A stretch of 54,295 nt of DNA from NCBI GenBank assembly GCA_027489035.1, contig JAIYAN010000006.1, forward strand, positions 1 to 54,295, read 5' to 3'. The translations under genes and the position numbers were made by a program. Positions 37,199 through 46,248 of the stretch are shown here, piece after piece (within the stretch, counting starts at the first letter, position 1; each line of letters opens with the position of its first letter). The stretch is from Chitinophagaceae bacterium (GTDB taxonomy: Bacteria > Bacteroidota > Bacteroidia > Chitinophagales > Chitinophagaceae). The notes under the pieces are model-generated. The model was not told the DNA's origin. It was given only the letters and a program-made list of their open reading frames with translations, and did not search any database.

Positions 37199-38758
37199 AT
37201 GTCTGAAAATAAAATAACCACTGATTCGGGAATTGAAATCAAAGAAACCTATACAGCTGCAGATTTTAATAAAGCAGACGAATCAAAAGCAGGCGAATTC
37301 CCATTTACAAGAGGTGTTCAATCTTCTATGTACCGTGGTAAATTATGGACCATGCGCCAGTATGCTGGTTTTTCAACAGCTGCTGAAAGTAATAAACGAT
37401 ATCATTATTTATTGAATCAAGGTGTAAGTGGTTTGAGTGTAGCATTTGACTTGCCAACTCAAATTGGTTACGACAGTGACTATCCTTTAGCTGATGGAGA
37501 AATTGGAAAAGTTGGGGTGGCCATTGATAGTTTGGAAGACATGGAGAAATTATTTGACGGCATTAATTTGGAAAGTGTTTCTACCTCAATGACGATAAAT
37601 GCAACTGGTTTTATTTTATTGGCATTTTATGTAGCGTTGGCAAAGAAGCAAGGTGCTAATTTGAAAAACATTTCTGGTACCATTCAGAATGATATTTTGA
37701 AAGAGTATGCGGCAAGAGGAACATACATTTATCCGCCTAAGCCATCCATGCGCATCATCACAGATATTTTTGAATGGTGTAGCAAAGAATTGCCAAAATG
37801 GAATACGATTTCAATATCAGGTTACCACATTAGAGAAGCAGGAAGTACTGCCGTTCAAGAAATTGCATTTACATTGAGTAATGGAAAGGCTTATGTTCAA
37901 GCAGCACAGCAAAAAGGATTGGATATCAACGTGTTTGGCAAAAGACTATCTTTTTTCTTTAACGCACACAATAATTTGTTTGAAGAGGTAGCAAAATTTA
38001 GGGCTGCAAGAAGAATGTGGGCAAAAATGATGAAAGAATTAGGGGCAACTGATGAAAAAGCGATGATGCTTCGTTTTCATACCCAAACAGGAGGAAGCAC
38101 CCTTACGGCTCAACAACCAATGAATAATGTAAGCCGTGTAACCATACAAACCCTCGCTGCCGTATTGGGCGGCACACAATCGCTACATACTAACGGCTTC
38201 GATGAGGCATTGAGTTTACCTACCGAAGAAGCAGCAAAAATTGCTTTAAGAACACAACAAATTGTAGCTTTTGAAAGTGGCACGGCTGATACGGTAGACC
38301 CATTAGCGGGAAGCTATTTTGTAGAGTCTTTGACGGATCAAGTGGAAGCTGAAGCTTGGAAATTGATTGAAGCCATTGATGCCATGGGCGGCAGTGTTGA
38401 AGCTATTGAATCAGGTTTTATGCAAGAAGAAATTGCAAGAAGTGCTTATCAGTATCAGAAAGATATCGAACAAGAAACAAAAATAATTGTGGGGGTTAAT
38501 AAATTCAAAACTGCGGATAATGAAAAAATTCCAGGTTTTAAAATTGATGACAGCATACAAAAAATGCAAACCGACCAATTGAATGTTTTAAAACAAAAAA
38601 GAAATAACGACGCCGCTAATGCTTCATTAACAAAATTAGCCACAGTTGCAAAATCGACCGAAAACCTTATGCCTACTGTATTAGAATGTGTAGAAAACTA
38701 TTGCACATTGGGTGAAATCGCAGATGTATTGAGGAATGAATTTGGGGAGTATAGGTAG
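37199..38758 (+). CDS. Methylmalonyl-CoA mutase, catalytic subunit without B12-binding domain
   Basis: A 519-aa (beta/alpha)8-barrel mutase that interconverts methylmalonyl-CoA and succinyl-CoA. The alignment with the Propionibacterium enzyme, done from recall, puts Y55 (in RQYAGF), R173 (in [10 protein letters not shown]) and H210 (in [10 protein letters not shown]) at Y89, R207 and H244. These bind the carboxylate and support radical rearrangement, which favours methylmalonyl over isobutyryl as substrate. The C-terminal cobalamin-binding domain of the 700-aa forms is absent, so the B12 subunit must come from elsewhere; none is in this window. It is translationally close to the membrane protein upstream. 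Confidence 0.9.
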   Translation: MSENKITTDSGIEIKETYTAADFNKADESKAGEFPFTRGVQSSMYRGKLWTMRQYAGFSTAAESNKRYHYLLNQGVSGLSVAFDLPTQIGYDSDYPLADGEIGKVGVAIDSLEDMEKLFDGINLESVSTSMTINATGFILLAFYVALAKKQGANLKNISGTIQNDILKEYAARGTYIYPPKPSMRIITDIFEWCSKELPKWNTISISGYHIREAGSTAVQEIAFTLSNGKAYVQAAQQKGLDINVFGKRLSFFFNAHNNLFEEVAKFRAARRMWAKMMKELGATDEKAMMLRFHTQTGGSTLTAQQPMNNVSRVTIQTLAAVLGGTQSLHTNGFDEALSLPTEEAAKIALRTQQIVAFESGTADTVDPLAGSYFVESLTDQVEAEAWKLIEAIDAMGGSVEAIESGFMQEEIARSAYQYQKDIEQETKIIVGVNKFKTADNEKIPGFKIDDSIQKMQTDQLNVLKQKRNNDAANASLTKLATVAKSTENLMPTVLECVENYCTLGEIADVLRNEFGEYR

Positions 38759-38808
38759 AATGGATGGGAAAAATTCTCCTGTTTCATGTTCAAAAACTAA
38801 TAGCGAAA

Positions 38809-38845
38809 AAAAGAACGAGAGCGATTATTGAGTTCTCTTTTTTTT
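38809..38845 (+). terminator. Possible weak terminator of the mutase operon
   Basis: AGAAC (38812-38816) can pair with GTTCT (38832-38836) around a 15-base loop, followed by CTTTTTTTT to 38845. The stem is short, so this is tentative. Confidence 0.35.
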
Positions 38846-38955
38846 ATTCACATTCTGATTCTCGCTTAACACTAAATGCTTTTGATGCATGATAAATCTC
38901 GTTCCGGTATAAAAATTCAACACCAAACGCCAAACAACAAACACCAAACAAGTTA

Positions 38956-40257
38956 TTATTTCGCAAAATCCTTCTCATAATCCCCCTTAATTCTTTCCAT
39001 TGAAGGGTTGAAATAACCGAATTTCAAATTGGGGAATTCTTCTCTAATCAGCTCCATCATTTGTTTTACGCCAATGCATTCGCCGGTATCTGTAACATTT
39101 ATTTTGCCCAAATACCAATCTGGATCAATGTTAAAATTGCGCCATTGAATCATGCATAAATCGGTTTCTTTAATCAACTTTCGTAGAGCTTCATACTCCG
39201 CAACAGAATCTGTCATTCCGGGGAATACGAAATAATTTATGCTTGTCCAAGCGCCAAAACTTCGTGCGACTTTTAAACTTTCGATCAAATCTTCAAACTG
39301 ATAATTATTTGGCAAATAATACGCCGAGTAAATTTCTTTTCTAGCCGAATTTGTACTTACACGAATACTATTTAACCCGACTTCACAAAGGGCTTTTACC
39401 GCATCTGGTTTACTTCCATTGGTATTGATGTTTATGCTTCCTTTTGAAGTGTGCTTTCTGATTTCAATGATGGATTCTTTTATGGTCTCCCACATCAATA
39501 ATGGTTCGCCCTCACAACCTTGTCCATAACTGATGATTGGAAAAGGCGCCGTTTCCAAATGAGGTACCGTAAACTCTACAATTTCCTCGGCTGTAGGTTT
39601 AAAAGTAAGTCTGTCTTGTGTACTAAATATTTCTTCTGTTTCTGGTTGAAAAGAAATACATCCAATACAATTGGCATTACAAGCGGGTGATACAGGTACT
39701 GGACATTCCCATCTGCCTAAAGCGAGGTTTCTTGCAGCAGGGCAAGTATATGTCATGCAACAGTTCTCCATCAAATGTTGAACAAGTCTATTATTGGGAT
39801 ACGCACTTAAAAGTTGATTATGTCCAACTTCAATTTGATCATCATCATACCCTTCTGCTTCTTGACGAATGTCTTTTTCAATTCTAACTGCAGTAACGAA
39901 AAACTTTTCATTGTGCCATCCAGCAGCCGTATAACAAAACAATGGTAAAGTAGGTGCTTCAGGTAGAGATTCATAAGCCGCCATATACAATCCTGTATGT
40001 GCAGGTGGAATGAAAGCAGCAACAGCCCAACCTTTTTCGCACAAACGCATTTCGCCCGTTTTTACATCAATGCCAATGCCTTTTCTACCAGGCAGCTCAT
40101 ACAATTGGCCACCTTCGGGCAATTCAATCCAATCTTCAACTGGAACAGGATATGCATCCCAACCACTTCTGCCTACCACATATAAACTGGTATCTTCAAA
40201 AATATTTCCTTCTCCATCAGAATAAAGTAGGTATGGGGATTCGTTGAGTATTGACAT
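38956..40257 (-). CDS. Radical SAM enzyme with extra cysteines, substrate unknown
   Basis: A 433-aa protein when started at the Met at 40255-40257. The longer frame to 40320 would overlap the upstream gene by 59 bp, while this start leaves a 4-bp gap. The cluster motif is CNANCIGC (C193, C197, C200), and GQGCEGEPLL plus INTNGS are the usual radical SAM strand motifs. A separate N-terminal domain (1-165) of unknown fold precedes it. Four more cysteines (C166, C167, C172, C185) lie just upstream of the main motif and could ligate an auxiliary cluster. There is no recognised C-terminal SPASM motif. It ends an operon with a membrane protein and an agmatinase-like enzyme. Confidence 0.88.
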   Translation of the reverse strand: MSILNESPYLLYSDGEGNIFEDTSLYVVGRSGWDAYPVPVEDWIELPEGGQLYELPGRKGIGIDVKTGEMRLCEKGWAVAAFIPPAHTGLYMAAYESLPEAPTLPLFCYTAAGWHNEKFFVTAVRIEKDIRQEAEGYDDDQIEVGHNQLLSAYPNNRLVQHLMENCCMTYTCPAARNLALGRWECPVPVSPACNANCIGCISFQPETEEIFSTQDRLTFKPTAEEIVEFTVPHLETAPFPIISYGQGCEGEPLLMWETIKESIIEIRKHTSKGSININTNGSKPDAVKALCEVGLNSIRVSTNSARKEIYSAYYLPNNYQFEDLIESLKVARSFGAWTSINYFVFPGMTDSVAEYEALRKLIKETDLCMIQWRNFNIDPDWYLGKINVTDTGECIGVKQMMELIREEFPNLKFGYFNPSMERIKGDYEKDFAK

Positions 40258-40261
40258 TGAG

Positions 40262-40825
40262 TTATTGATTTGAAATTTGATGTTGAAATTGTTTGCAACG
40301 CTCATTAAATTGAGCTTCATCCAAGTCGTTTTCTTTATTAGAAATTACAAACTGTATAAGTTTATTGTTTTTTAAATCTATGGTAAGCATCCCATCTTTC
40401 AAAACCACTTGCTCCACTTCTGTCCATTGAAATATTTTTTTGGGAAATGATGGATATTCAACGCCGATTTTATTAATCACGATTTCTAGTTTACGAATGG
40501 TTTTTAACCCCATAAATGCGAAAAGCATATTTAAAAACCCCACTAAAATTAACCCTTCGAAAATCCAGCAAATGGATGCGAATAAAATGCCTATTACGAT
40601 TTGGGCAAGATGCGTATCTTGGTTTTTCTTAAATATAAAATAAGCACAAAGCGGAGGAAGAATTGAAATAAATCCCAAAAATGCAAAAACATATGTTAGG
40701 CTTCCGAATGCATTATTGAACATAAAATACAAAAAGCCAATCATATTTATAACAGCAATAAAAAAAATAGAAAGCTTGTAAGTGCTCTTTTTTTCATTGG
40801 GTATAACGACGCTTATTTTATCCAT
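40262..40825 (-). CDS. Integral membrane protein of unknown function
   Basis: A 187-aa protein with about four hydrophobic segments in the first 110 residues (near 19-38, 43-65, 75-100), then a cytosolic tail of about 80 residues with alternating strands (IFQWTEVEQVVLKDGMLTIDLKN) that looks like a small PH-like domain. The tail pattern, a W-x-E-V-E strand followed by a Lys/Asp-rich hairpin, recurs in Bacteroidetes membrane proteins with bacterial PH domains. Its start overlaps the agmatinase-like stop by 8 bp and its stop is 4 bp from the radical SAM start, so the three form one transcript. Confidence 0.75.
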   Translation of the reverse strand: MDKISVVIPNEKKSTYKLSIFFIAVINMIGFLYFMFNNAFGSLTYVFAFLGFISILPPLCAYFIFKKNQDTHLAQIVIGILFASICWIFEGLILVGFLNMLFAFMGLKTIRKLEIVINKIGVEYPSFPKKIFQWTEVEQVVLKDGMLTIDLKNNKLIQFVISNKENDLDEAQFNERCKQFQHQISNQ

Positions 40826-41870
40826 TTTGTGGATTACTAATGGTTAACAAATTGCAGAGTTTATATAAAACACGCGCTCCCACATTTTCATCCCATTCGT
40901 CGTGGCTCACCCCTACTTCATTTAAATCGAAACCAATAATTTTCTTTCCTGAAAGATGCAATTTGTTGAGTAAATAAAACACTTGTTCTGTTTCAAAACC
41001 GCCTTGTACAGGCGTACCAGTATGTGGACATAATTTAGGGTCTAATCCATCAATGTCGAAACTTATAAAAACATGTTGGGGCAAATTGGCAATAATTTCA
41101 TCAACGATTTTCTTCCATGTATCTCCTTCGTATTGACGATGTTTAATGTCTCTATCAAAATATGTTACTACCCTACCGTTACTGTTATTGATGTAATCCA
41201 ATTCTTCTTCACAATAATCGCGTATGCCTACTTGAACAAGTTTTTTAATGGCTGGGATATTTTCTAATGCATTGTACATTATTGATGCATGAGAAAAATT
41301 AAAGCCTTCATAAGCTTTCCTTAAATCGCAATGCGCATCAATTTGCAAGATTCCAAATTCTGGAAACTTGTCAGCCATTGCCTTAAAAAATCCAAATGGC
41401 GTGCTATGATCGCCTCCCAGTAATGCAACAAGTTTACCTTTTTTTAATAATTCTGAAATTTGCTCATATACCCATTCATTTAAAAATAAACTCCCTTGAT
41501 TGATTTCCTTTAGCGTTTTGGTCATGAACTTGTTGTTTTCCACCAATTCGCCTTGAGCAATATAATTAATATACAATTCGGCTTCTTTTCTTAGATAATC
41601 GCTTTTGATAAGAATTTTCTTATCGGGCATACGCATATAAAAACCTTCTTTCCATGCATCTGTATATTCTGGATCATACAAATCTACTTGTAAACTTGCT
41701 GTGAAAATATGGTCTGGAGCCCTTGCTGTTCCTGCGTTATAACTAACGGTAACCTCCCATGGGATGGGCAAAATAACCAATCGAGCATCGCTTTCTGAAA
41801 AAGGAAGTCCGAAAATGTTATTATTGGGATTACCAACTGAATTAGGGTCGAAAGCGGAAAGATCTGCCAT
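40818..41870 (-). CDS. Arginase/agmatinase-family ureohydrolase
   Basis: A 350-aa protein when started at ATG 41868-41870; the longer frame to 41897 would put the start inside the promoter element. The binuclear Mn motifs are all present: GGDHST, DAHCD and SFDIDGLDP, plus the substrate-binding SVSYNAGTARAP-like segment near the start. Family members hydrolyse agmatine, arginine, formiminoglutamate or guanidinobutyrate to urea or a formamide. The PHTGTPVQGG turn fits agmatinase/formimidoylglutamase better than arginase, but the substrate is not certain. It leads an operon with a membrane protein and a radical SAM enzyme. Confidence 0.85.
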   Translation of the reverse strand: MADLSAFDPNSVGNPNNNIFGLPFSESDARLVILPIPWEVTVSYNAGTARAPDHIFTASLQVDLYDPEYTDAWKEGFYMRMPDKKILIKSDYLRKEAELYINYIAQGELVENNKFMTKTLKEINQGSLFLNEWVYEQISELLKKGKLVALLGGDHSTPFGFFKAMADKFPEFGILQIDAHCDLRKAYEGFNFSHASIMYNALENIPAIKKLVQVGIRDYCEEELDYINNSNGRVVTYFDRDIKHRQYEGDTWKKIVDEIIANLPQHVFISFDIDGLDPKLCPHTGTPVQGGFETEQVFYLLNKLHLSGKKIIGFDLNEVGVSHDEWDENVGARVLYKLCNLLTISNPQNG

Positions 41871-41894
41871 GATATTGATTTGAAAAATTCGGAA

Positions 41895-41902
41895 CAAAGA
41901 TA
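41895..41902 (-). promoter_or_regulatory. TAnnTTTG (-7) promoter element for the agmatinase operon
   Basis: The minus strand reads TATCTTTG followed by TTCC, 24 bp upstream of the chosen ATG. It rules out the longer start at 41897, which would lie inside the element. Confidence 0.6.
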
Positions 41903-41984
41903 ATTGAACAATTTTTTATCCGTTAAAAAAAATGAACAATATATTACTCTGTTTGTTTTAATTACCTTTGGGCCCGAAAATGTT

Positions 41985-42090
41985 TTAAAAATAAAAATTC
42001 AAAAGTAAAAAGTAAAAAAACAAAATCTACATTTTGAAATAACCACTATGGAGTGCAAAATTTTTAATTTTTATTTTTGACTTTTAACTT
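41985..42090. repeat. AT-rich inverted dispersed repeat upstream of ccmE
   Basis: The left arm (41985-42022: AAAATTCAAAAGTAAAAAGT then A-rich) faces a T-rich right arm (42056-42090) that is roughly its reverse complement, 34 bp apart. The right arm ends 13 bp before the ccmE ATG. Pairing of the two arms is imperfect. Confidence 0.55.
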
Positions 42091-42102
42091 AACTATTTAC
42101 TT

Positions 42103-42519
42103 ATGAAACGTACACATATCATCATCTTAATTGGCATCGTAGCTTTAATTATTGGACTTTTGGTTTTTTCAGTTGATTTTTCAACTTATGATACCATTAA
42201 TTCTGCAAAGAAAAAGCAAGGAAAATTTGTGCATCTAATTGCCAAATTGGATAAGTCTGAGCCAATAACTTACGATCCCATTAAAAATCCCAATTACTTA
42301 TCTTTCTATGCAGTTGATAGTCTGGGTGGTAAAACACAAGTTATTTATCACAATAGCAAACCTGGTGATTTGGAAAAAAGTGAGCGTATTGTATTAAAAG
42401 GGAAAATGGAATCAGATCATTTCGAGTGTCAAGATATTCTTTTGAAATGTCCAAGCAAGTATAAAGACGATAAGAAGATGCTTGAAAAAGACATGAAGGA
42501 TCAAACAACAAAAAACTAG
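42103..42519 (+). CDS. ccmE: Cytochrome c maturation heme chaperone CcmE, CxxxY type
   Basis: A 138-aa protein with one N-terminal membrane anchor (about 6-25) and the OB-fold domain facing the periplasm. In most CcmE proteins heme attaches through the His of an HxxxY motif; here the site is CPSKY, C116 to Y120. CcmE proteins with CxxxY are known from Desulfovibrio and archaeal system I* pathways, in which CcmG and CcmH are also missing. It is 18 bp from ccmF. The other ccm genes (A, B, C, D) are not in the window. Its leader carries an AT-rich inverted repeat. Confidence 0.9.
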   Translation: MKRTHIIILIGIVALIIGLLVFSVDFSTYDTINSAKKKQGKFVHLIAKLDKSEPITYDPIKNPNYLSFYAVDSLGGKTQVIYHNSKPGDLEKSERIVLKGKMESDHFECQDILLKCPSKYKDDKKMLEKDMKDQTTKN

Positions 42520-42537
42520 TTTAATTAAACATTTGCA

Positions 42538-45099
42538 ATGATAAAATTCGAAGGGGAGCATTTATTACCTGGTCAAATTGGACATTTTTTTATAATATTA
42601 GCATTGATGTCTTCGCTTGTTTCGTTGATATCATTTGGTGTAGCATCTACAAAATCAGATTTATCTCAAAAAAACGAATGGCTAAAGTTTGGAAAAATAA
42701 ATTTCACCATACATTTCATAAGCATTCTTGTTGTTTTTGCAACCATATTTTTCATTTGTTACAACCATTACTTCGAGTACATGTATGCTTACAAGCATGC
42801 TTCAAAAGAACTTGAATCTAAGTTTCTATTGTCATGTATTTGGGAAGGCCAAGAAGGTAGTTTTTTACTTTGGTCGATTTGGCATGCCGTTTTGGGGATG
42901 TTTATCGTTTATTATAAAAAAGAAGAACACCATACCATTTGGAAAGCGCCAGTAATGTCAGTGATTGGTTTAGCTCAACTTTTTTTAATGTTCATGATTT
43001 TAGGTATTTATTTCTTTGGAGTTCGAATTGGCAATAGTCCATTTACATTCACCAGAAATGAAATTCCTGCACCAATATTTTCACAGCCCAACTATCTAAC
43101 TTTTATAAAAGATGGAATGGGGTTGAATGTTTTGCTCCGTAATTACTGGATGGTCATTCATCCGCCTATTTTGTTTTTGGGATTTGCATCAACAATAATT
43201 CCTTTTGCATTTGCTTATGCCGGATTACAAACAAAACGTTTTGGTGAATGGATAAAACCTGCAATGCCATGGGCTTTAATGAGTGCATGTATATTAGGTG
43301 TAGGTATAATGATGGGTGGAAAATGGGCATATGAATCATTAAGTTTTGGCGGATATTGGGCTTGGGATCCTGTTGAGAATGCTTCATTAGTACCATGGTT
43401 AATATTAATCGCGGGAATTCATACGATGCTAATTTTCAATGCAACCGGACGATCATTAAGGGCGAGTTATTTGTTTGCCATGCTCACTTTTATTTTTGTA
43501 TTGTACTCTACTTTTTTAACCCGTACCGGTATACTTGGTGACACCTCAGTTCATGCATTCACAGAAGCGGGAAAAGCCATCAATATTATGATTGGCCTAT
43601 ATGTTCTTTCATTTGCAGTTCCCATATTTATTTTATTTTTTAAGCATTATAAAAAAATCCCGGCCATTCATACGGAAGAAGAAACCAGCTCAAGGGAATT
43701 TTACATGTTTATTGGGTCGCTGCTTCTTTTCTTGTCTGCATTGTTTATCATTTTAATTACTTCAATTCCTGTTTATAGCAAAACGCCTTTATTAAAAGAC
43801 TTAATCATAAGTATTCATAAAGGTCCATTAGCTATGCCTGAAGATGCTGAGTTTTTGTACAACAAGGTTATGATTATGGTGTCGGTTTTTATTGGCATTT
43901 TAACCGCAGTGTCACAATACCTTAAATACAAAAACACCACTCGTACATATTTAATGGGCAAGATTAAATATCCATTCATTGCTACAATTATTATTTCTAC
44001 TTTGCTTTTCATATTTTATCCCATTCAATATGACAAACACGGAATAGGATTTTTAGTGGCGATTTACATTGCATTATTTTCTTCAATTTATGCCGCAATT
44101 TCTAATGGAATGTATATTTCATTGGTTTTGAAAAATAATTTAAAATCAGCAGGGGCTTCAATTGCACACGTTGGATTTGCTGTAATGATTATAGGCATGT
44201 TGATTTCGAGCAGTAATAAATTGATAATCAGTGATAGCAAAGTAAATGGCATAAACGTTCCAATTGGAAAAGACCCAATGACGAAAAAAGAAGAAGATCC
44301 CACTGAAAATCTAACCTTAATTAGAGAAGTTCCAACCAGAATGGGTGATTATCAAGTTTCGTATGTAAAAGATTCGAGCGGTCATGAAAAAGGCAGAAGT
44401 TTTTACATTTTAAATTTCGAAAAAAAGGACAAAGCTGCATCCAAAGTAGAAGAGAGATTTGTACTAAAGCCAGATGTGTATTTGATGAAGGACAACAACA
44501 TGAGCAGTAATCCTGATACAAAATCGTATCTAACGAAGGACATCTTTACCTACATTTCATTTGCAATAAATAAAGAAAAAAATGAAGACACCGCCCAATT
44601 TAAAATCATAGAAATTGGCGAAGGAGAAAAAAGTTATTACAGCAATGGCTATTTCGAATTGAAAAAAGTAGAAAAAAATCCAGCCAATTCGAAGTACAAA
44701 TTTGGCGCAAACGACATCGCATTACAAGCAGAAATCCAATTTGTAAGTAAAGACAGCATGCACTTTGACGCGCGCCCAATGATTGTTGCTGATAGTTTTG
44801 GTATATTACAAATAGATGACACTGTTTATGCACAAAATTTGTTTGTGAAATTTGCCGGGGTAAGTGATAACCATAAAATAAAAATCGGGATAAAAGAGTC
44901 TGATCAATTAATTGATTTCGTAACGGTGAAATCATATGTTTTCCCTTACATTAATTTGGTTTGGTTGGGATTGATTATTATGGCAATGGGCTTATTAATG
45001 AGTTCGTTATTTAGAGCAAAATTCTCGAATCGATTATCAAGTATTATTCTCTTGTTGGCATTTATTGGATTGTTTTATATGTTCCTGTTTGCGAATTAA
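42538..45099 (+). CDS. ccmF: Heme-ligase subunit CcmF (CcsA/WWD family)
   Basis: An 853-aa membrane protein of the heme handling family. The tryptophan-rich WWD motif is in GGYWAWDPVENAS near 280, with conserved histidines in the membrane segments around it (for example NYWMVIHPPILF and GIHTMLIFNATGRS). About 13-15 helices span residues 1-540, with a large periplasmic domain of mostly beta strands (about 575-790) and two C-terminal helices. CcmF receives heme from CcmE and attaches it to the CxxCH of apocytochrome c. It follows ccmE by 18 bp. Some relatives are annotated CcsA; the length and WWD context favour CcmF. Confidence 0.88.
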   Translation: MIKFEGEHLLPGQIGHFFIILALMSSLVSLISFGVASTKSDLSQKNEWLKFGKINFTIHFISILVVFATIFFICYNHYFEYMYAYKHASKELESKFLLSCIWEGQEGSFLLWSIWHAVLGMFIVYYKKEEHHTIWKAPVMSVIGLAQLFLMFMILGIYFFGVRIGNSPFTFTRNEIPAPIFSQPNYLTFIKDGMGLNVLLRNYWMVIHPPILFLGFASTIIPFAFAYAGLQTKRFGEWIKPAMPWALMSACILGVGIMMGGKWAYESLSFGGYWAWDPVENASLVPWLILIAGIHTMLIFNATGRSLRASYLFAMLTFIFVLYSTFLTRTGILGDTSVHAFTEAGKAINIMIGLYVLSFAVPIFILFFKHYKKIPAIHTEEETSSREFYMFIGSLLLFLSALFIILITSIPVYSKTPLLKDLIISIHKGPLAMPEDAEFLYNKVMIMVSVFIGILTAVSQYLKYKNTTRTYLMGKIKYPFIATIIISTLLFIFYPIQYDKHGIGFLVAIYIALFSSIYAAISNGMYISLVLKNNLKSAGASIAHVGFAVMIIGMLISSSNKLIISDSKVNGINVPIGKDPMTKKEEDPTENLTLIREVPTRMGDYQVSYVKDSSGHEKGRSFYILNFEKKDKAASKVEERFVLKPDVYLMKDNNMSSNPDTKSYLTKDIFTYISFAINKEKNEDTAQFKIIEIGEGEKSYYSNGYFELKKVEKNPANSKYKFGANDIALQAEIQFVSKDSMHFDARPMIVADSFGILQIDDTVYAQNLFVKFAGVSDNHKIKIGIKESDQLIDFVTVKSYVFPYINLVWLGLIIMAMGLLMSSLFRAKFSNRLSSIILLLAFIGLFYMFLFAN

Positions 45100-45149
45100 G
45101 TTTGAACCTATACTTTGATTATTGGTGGAAACACGAACAAACGCCACGA

Positions 45150-45365
45150 AGTTTAAATGCTTGCAGCATTTTTTTGACACGAAGACACGAAGGCGCAAAG
45201 ACACGAAGTTTTTTTTAACTTAGATGCAGATTTTTGAAAGATGCTTCCAACCTTTTGAACGCATTGAACATTTTAAACGCATTGAACCTCTCAAACATCT
45301 CAAACCTCTCAAACATCTCAAACCTCTTAAACATCACAAACCTCATAAACCTTACAAACCTTACC
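45150..45365. repeat. Composite dispersed repeat, copy A (intergenic, inverted relative to copy B)
   Basis: This fills most of the 361-bp gap 45100-45460. Plus-strand order: CACGAAG/GCGCAAAG words (45150-45210), junction ACTTCGTG-like (read on minus), core at 45232-45252 (minus strand GGTTGGAAGCATCTTTCA), then GAACGCATT words, and a 9-bp array of TCAAACATC/TCAAACCTC units (about 45286-45365; seven or more). Read on the minus strand this is the same block order as 23737-23945. The only ORF here (45224-45436) is made of the repeats and is not believed. Confidence 0.85.
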
Positions 45366-45460
45366 TTCAAAAATCTGTTTTAACATTTACAACAAAAAAA
45401 ATCGGGTTACCAAAGCCATATAATGGTATAAAATAATCAACCAAAGTTGTATATTTAATC

Positions 45461-46108
45461 ATGCGATTAATAAAACCGAATTGCAATTTTATCAAACTTG
45501 TATTTTTTGTTGGATTACTCATTTCAGTTAATTCAGCGAAAGCGCAATTTTATAAAAACCTCGATACTATTAAACTTACCGCCATTATTTACAATGGCGA
45601 TACCATTTCCTGCACTACGATTTCAAATATTTATATCCAATGTAAACTAACATTTGCGCAAAGAGAAGCATTAGCAAAATATAACCGACTCAGAAACGCA
45701 GTTTATGTAACTTATCCATATGCCCGTAAATCTGGCATAATTTTAAACGAACTGAATAAGCAATTATCGGGTTTAACAGATAAGCGGTCTCGGAAAAAAT
45801 GCATCAAATCCAAAGAAAAGGAATTGAAAAAAGAGTTCACTACCCCACTCACTAACTTATCGGTTTATCAAGGAAAAATACTAATGAAATTGATTAACAG
45901 AGAAACCGGCAATAGCTGTTATGAAATAATTAAAGAATATCAAGGCGGACTAGCTGCGGGCGTTTATCAAACGGTTGCATTTTTCTTTAATAGCAGTTTA
46001 AAACAAGCTTATGCACCTAAGGATGAAGACATTGTAATTGAAAAAATCGTTCAAGAAGTACAAAGAATGTACGGTTATCCAGAAATTGCGCTAAATCCTT
46101 CCCTATAA
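45461..46108 (+). CDS. Secreted DUF4294-domain protein
   Basis: A 215-aa protein with a signal peptide (cut KA|QFYK at about 29/30). The domain contains the family-typical segment AKYNRLRNAVYVTYPYARKSG followed by a basic helix (TDKRSRKKCIKSKEKELKKEF) and the LSVYQGKILMKLINRETGNS stretch. DUF4294 is a small family restricted to Bacteroidetes with no known function; the Lys/Glu-rich helix suggests a soluble periplasmic protein. No partner gene. It follows a composite repeat that may contain its promoter. Confidence 0.8.
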   Translation: MRLIKPNCNFIKLVFFVGLLISVNSAKAQFYKNLDTIKLTAIIYNGDTISCTTISNIYIQCKLTFAQREALAKYNRLRNAVYVTYPYARKSGIILNELNKQLSGLTDKRSRKKCIKSKEKELKKEFTTPLTNLSVYQGKILMKLINRETGNSCYEIIKEYQGGLAAGVYQTVAFFFNSSLKQAYAPKDEDIVIEKIVQEVQRMYGYPEIALNPSL

Positions 46109-46181
46109 TATTTCCTCACAAATACTTCACAAACGTTAAACATAAGTTTTAATGTTGGTTATTATGGGTTAAATTGCCAGT

Positions 46182-46240
46182 AATTAAAAAAAAGTAAAAA
46201 GTAACCAATTTTTAATTTTGACTTTTAAATTTTGAATTAA
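46182..46240. repeat. AT-rich inverted dispersed repeat upstream of bshB1
   Basis: A-rich left arm (46182-46203: AAAAAAAAGTAAAAAGT) and T-rich right arm (46206-46240: AATTTTTAATTTTGACTTTT) are separated by only 2-4 bases and would form a long imperfect hairpin ending 8 bp before the bshB1 ATG. Same family as 41985-42090. Confidence 0.55.
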
Positions 46241-46248
46241 TTAATAAA

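Noticed and set aside
40258..40320. Longer N-terminus for the radical SAM protein
   Set aside because: It would overlap the upstream gene by 59 bp and adds residues not seen in the domain core.
42103..42519. CcmE as an inactive or decayed copy because the heme His is missing
   Set aside because: CxxxY is a known functional variant, the rest of the protein is intact and ccmF follows immediately.
45224..45436. 70-aa ORF made of HLKPLKH-like words
   Set aside because: It is produced entirely by the 9-bp repeat array and the core of composite repeat copy A; no family features.
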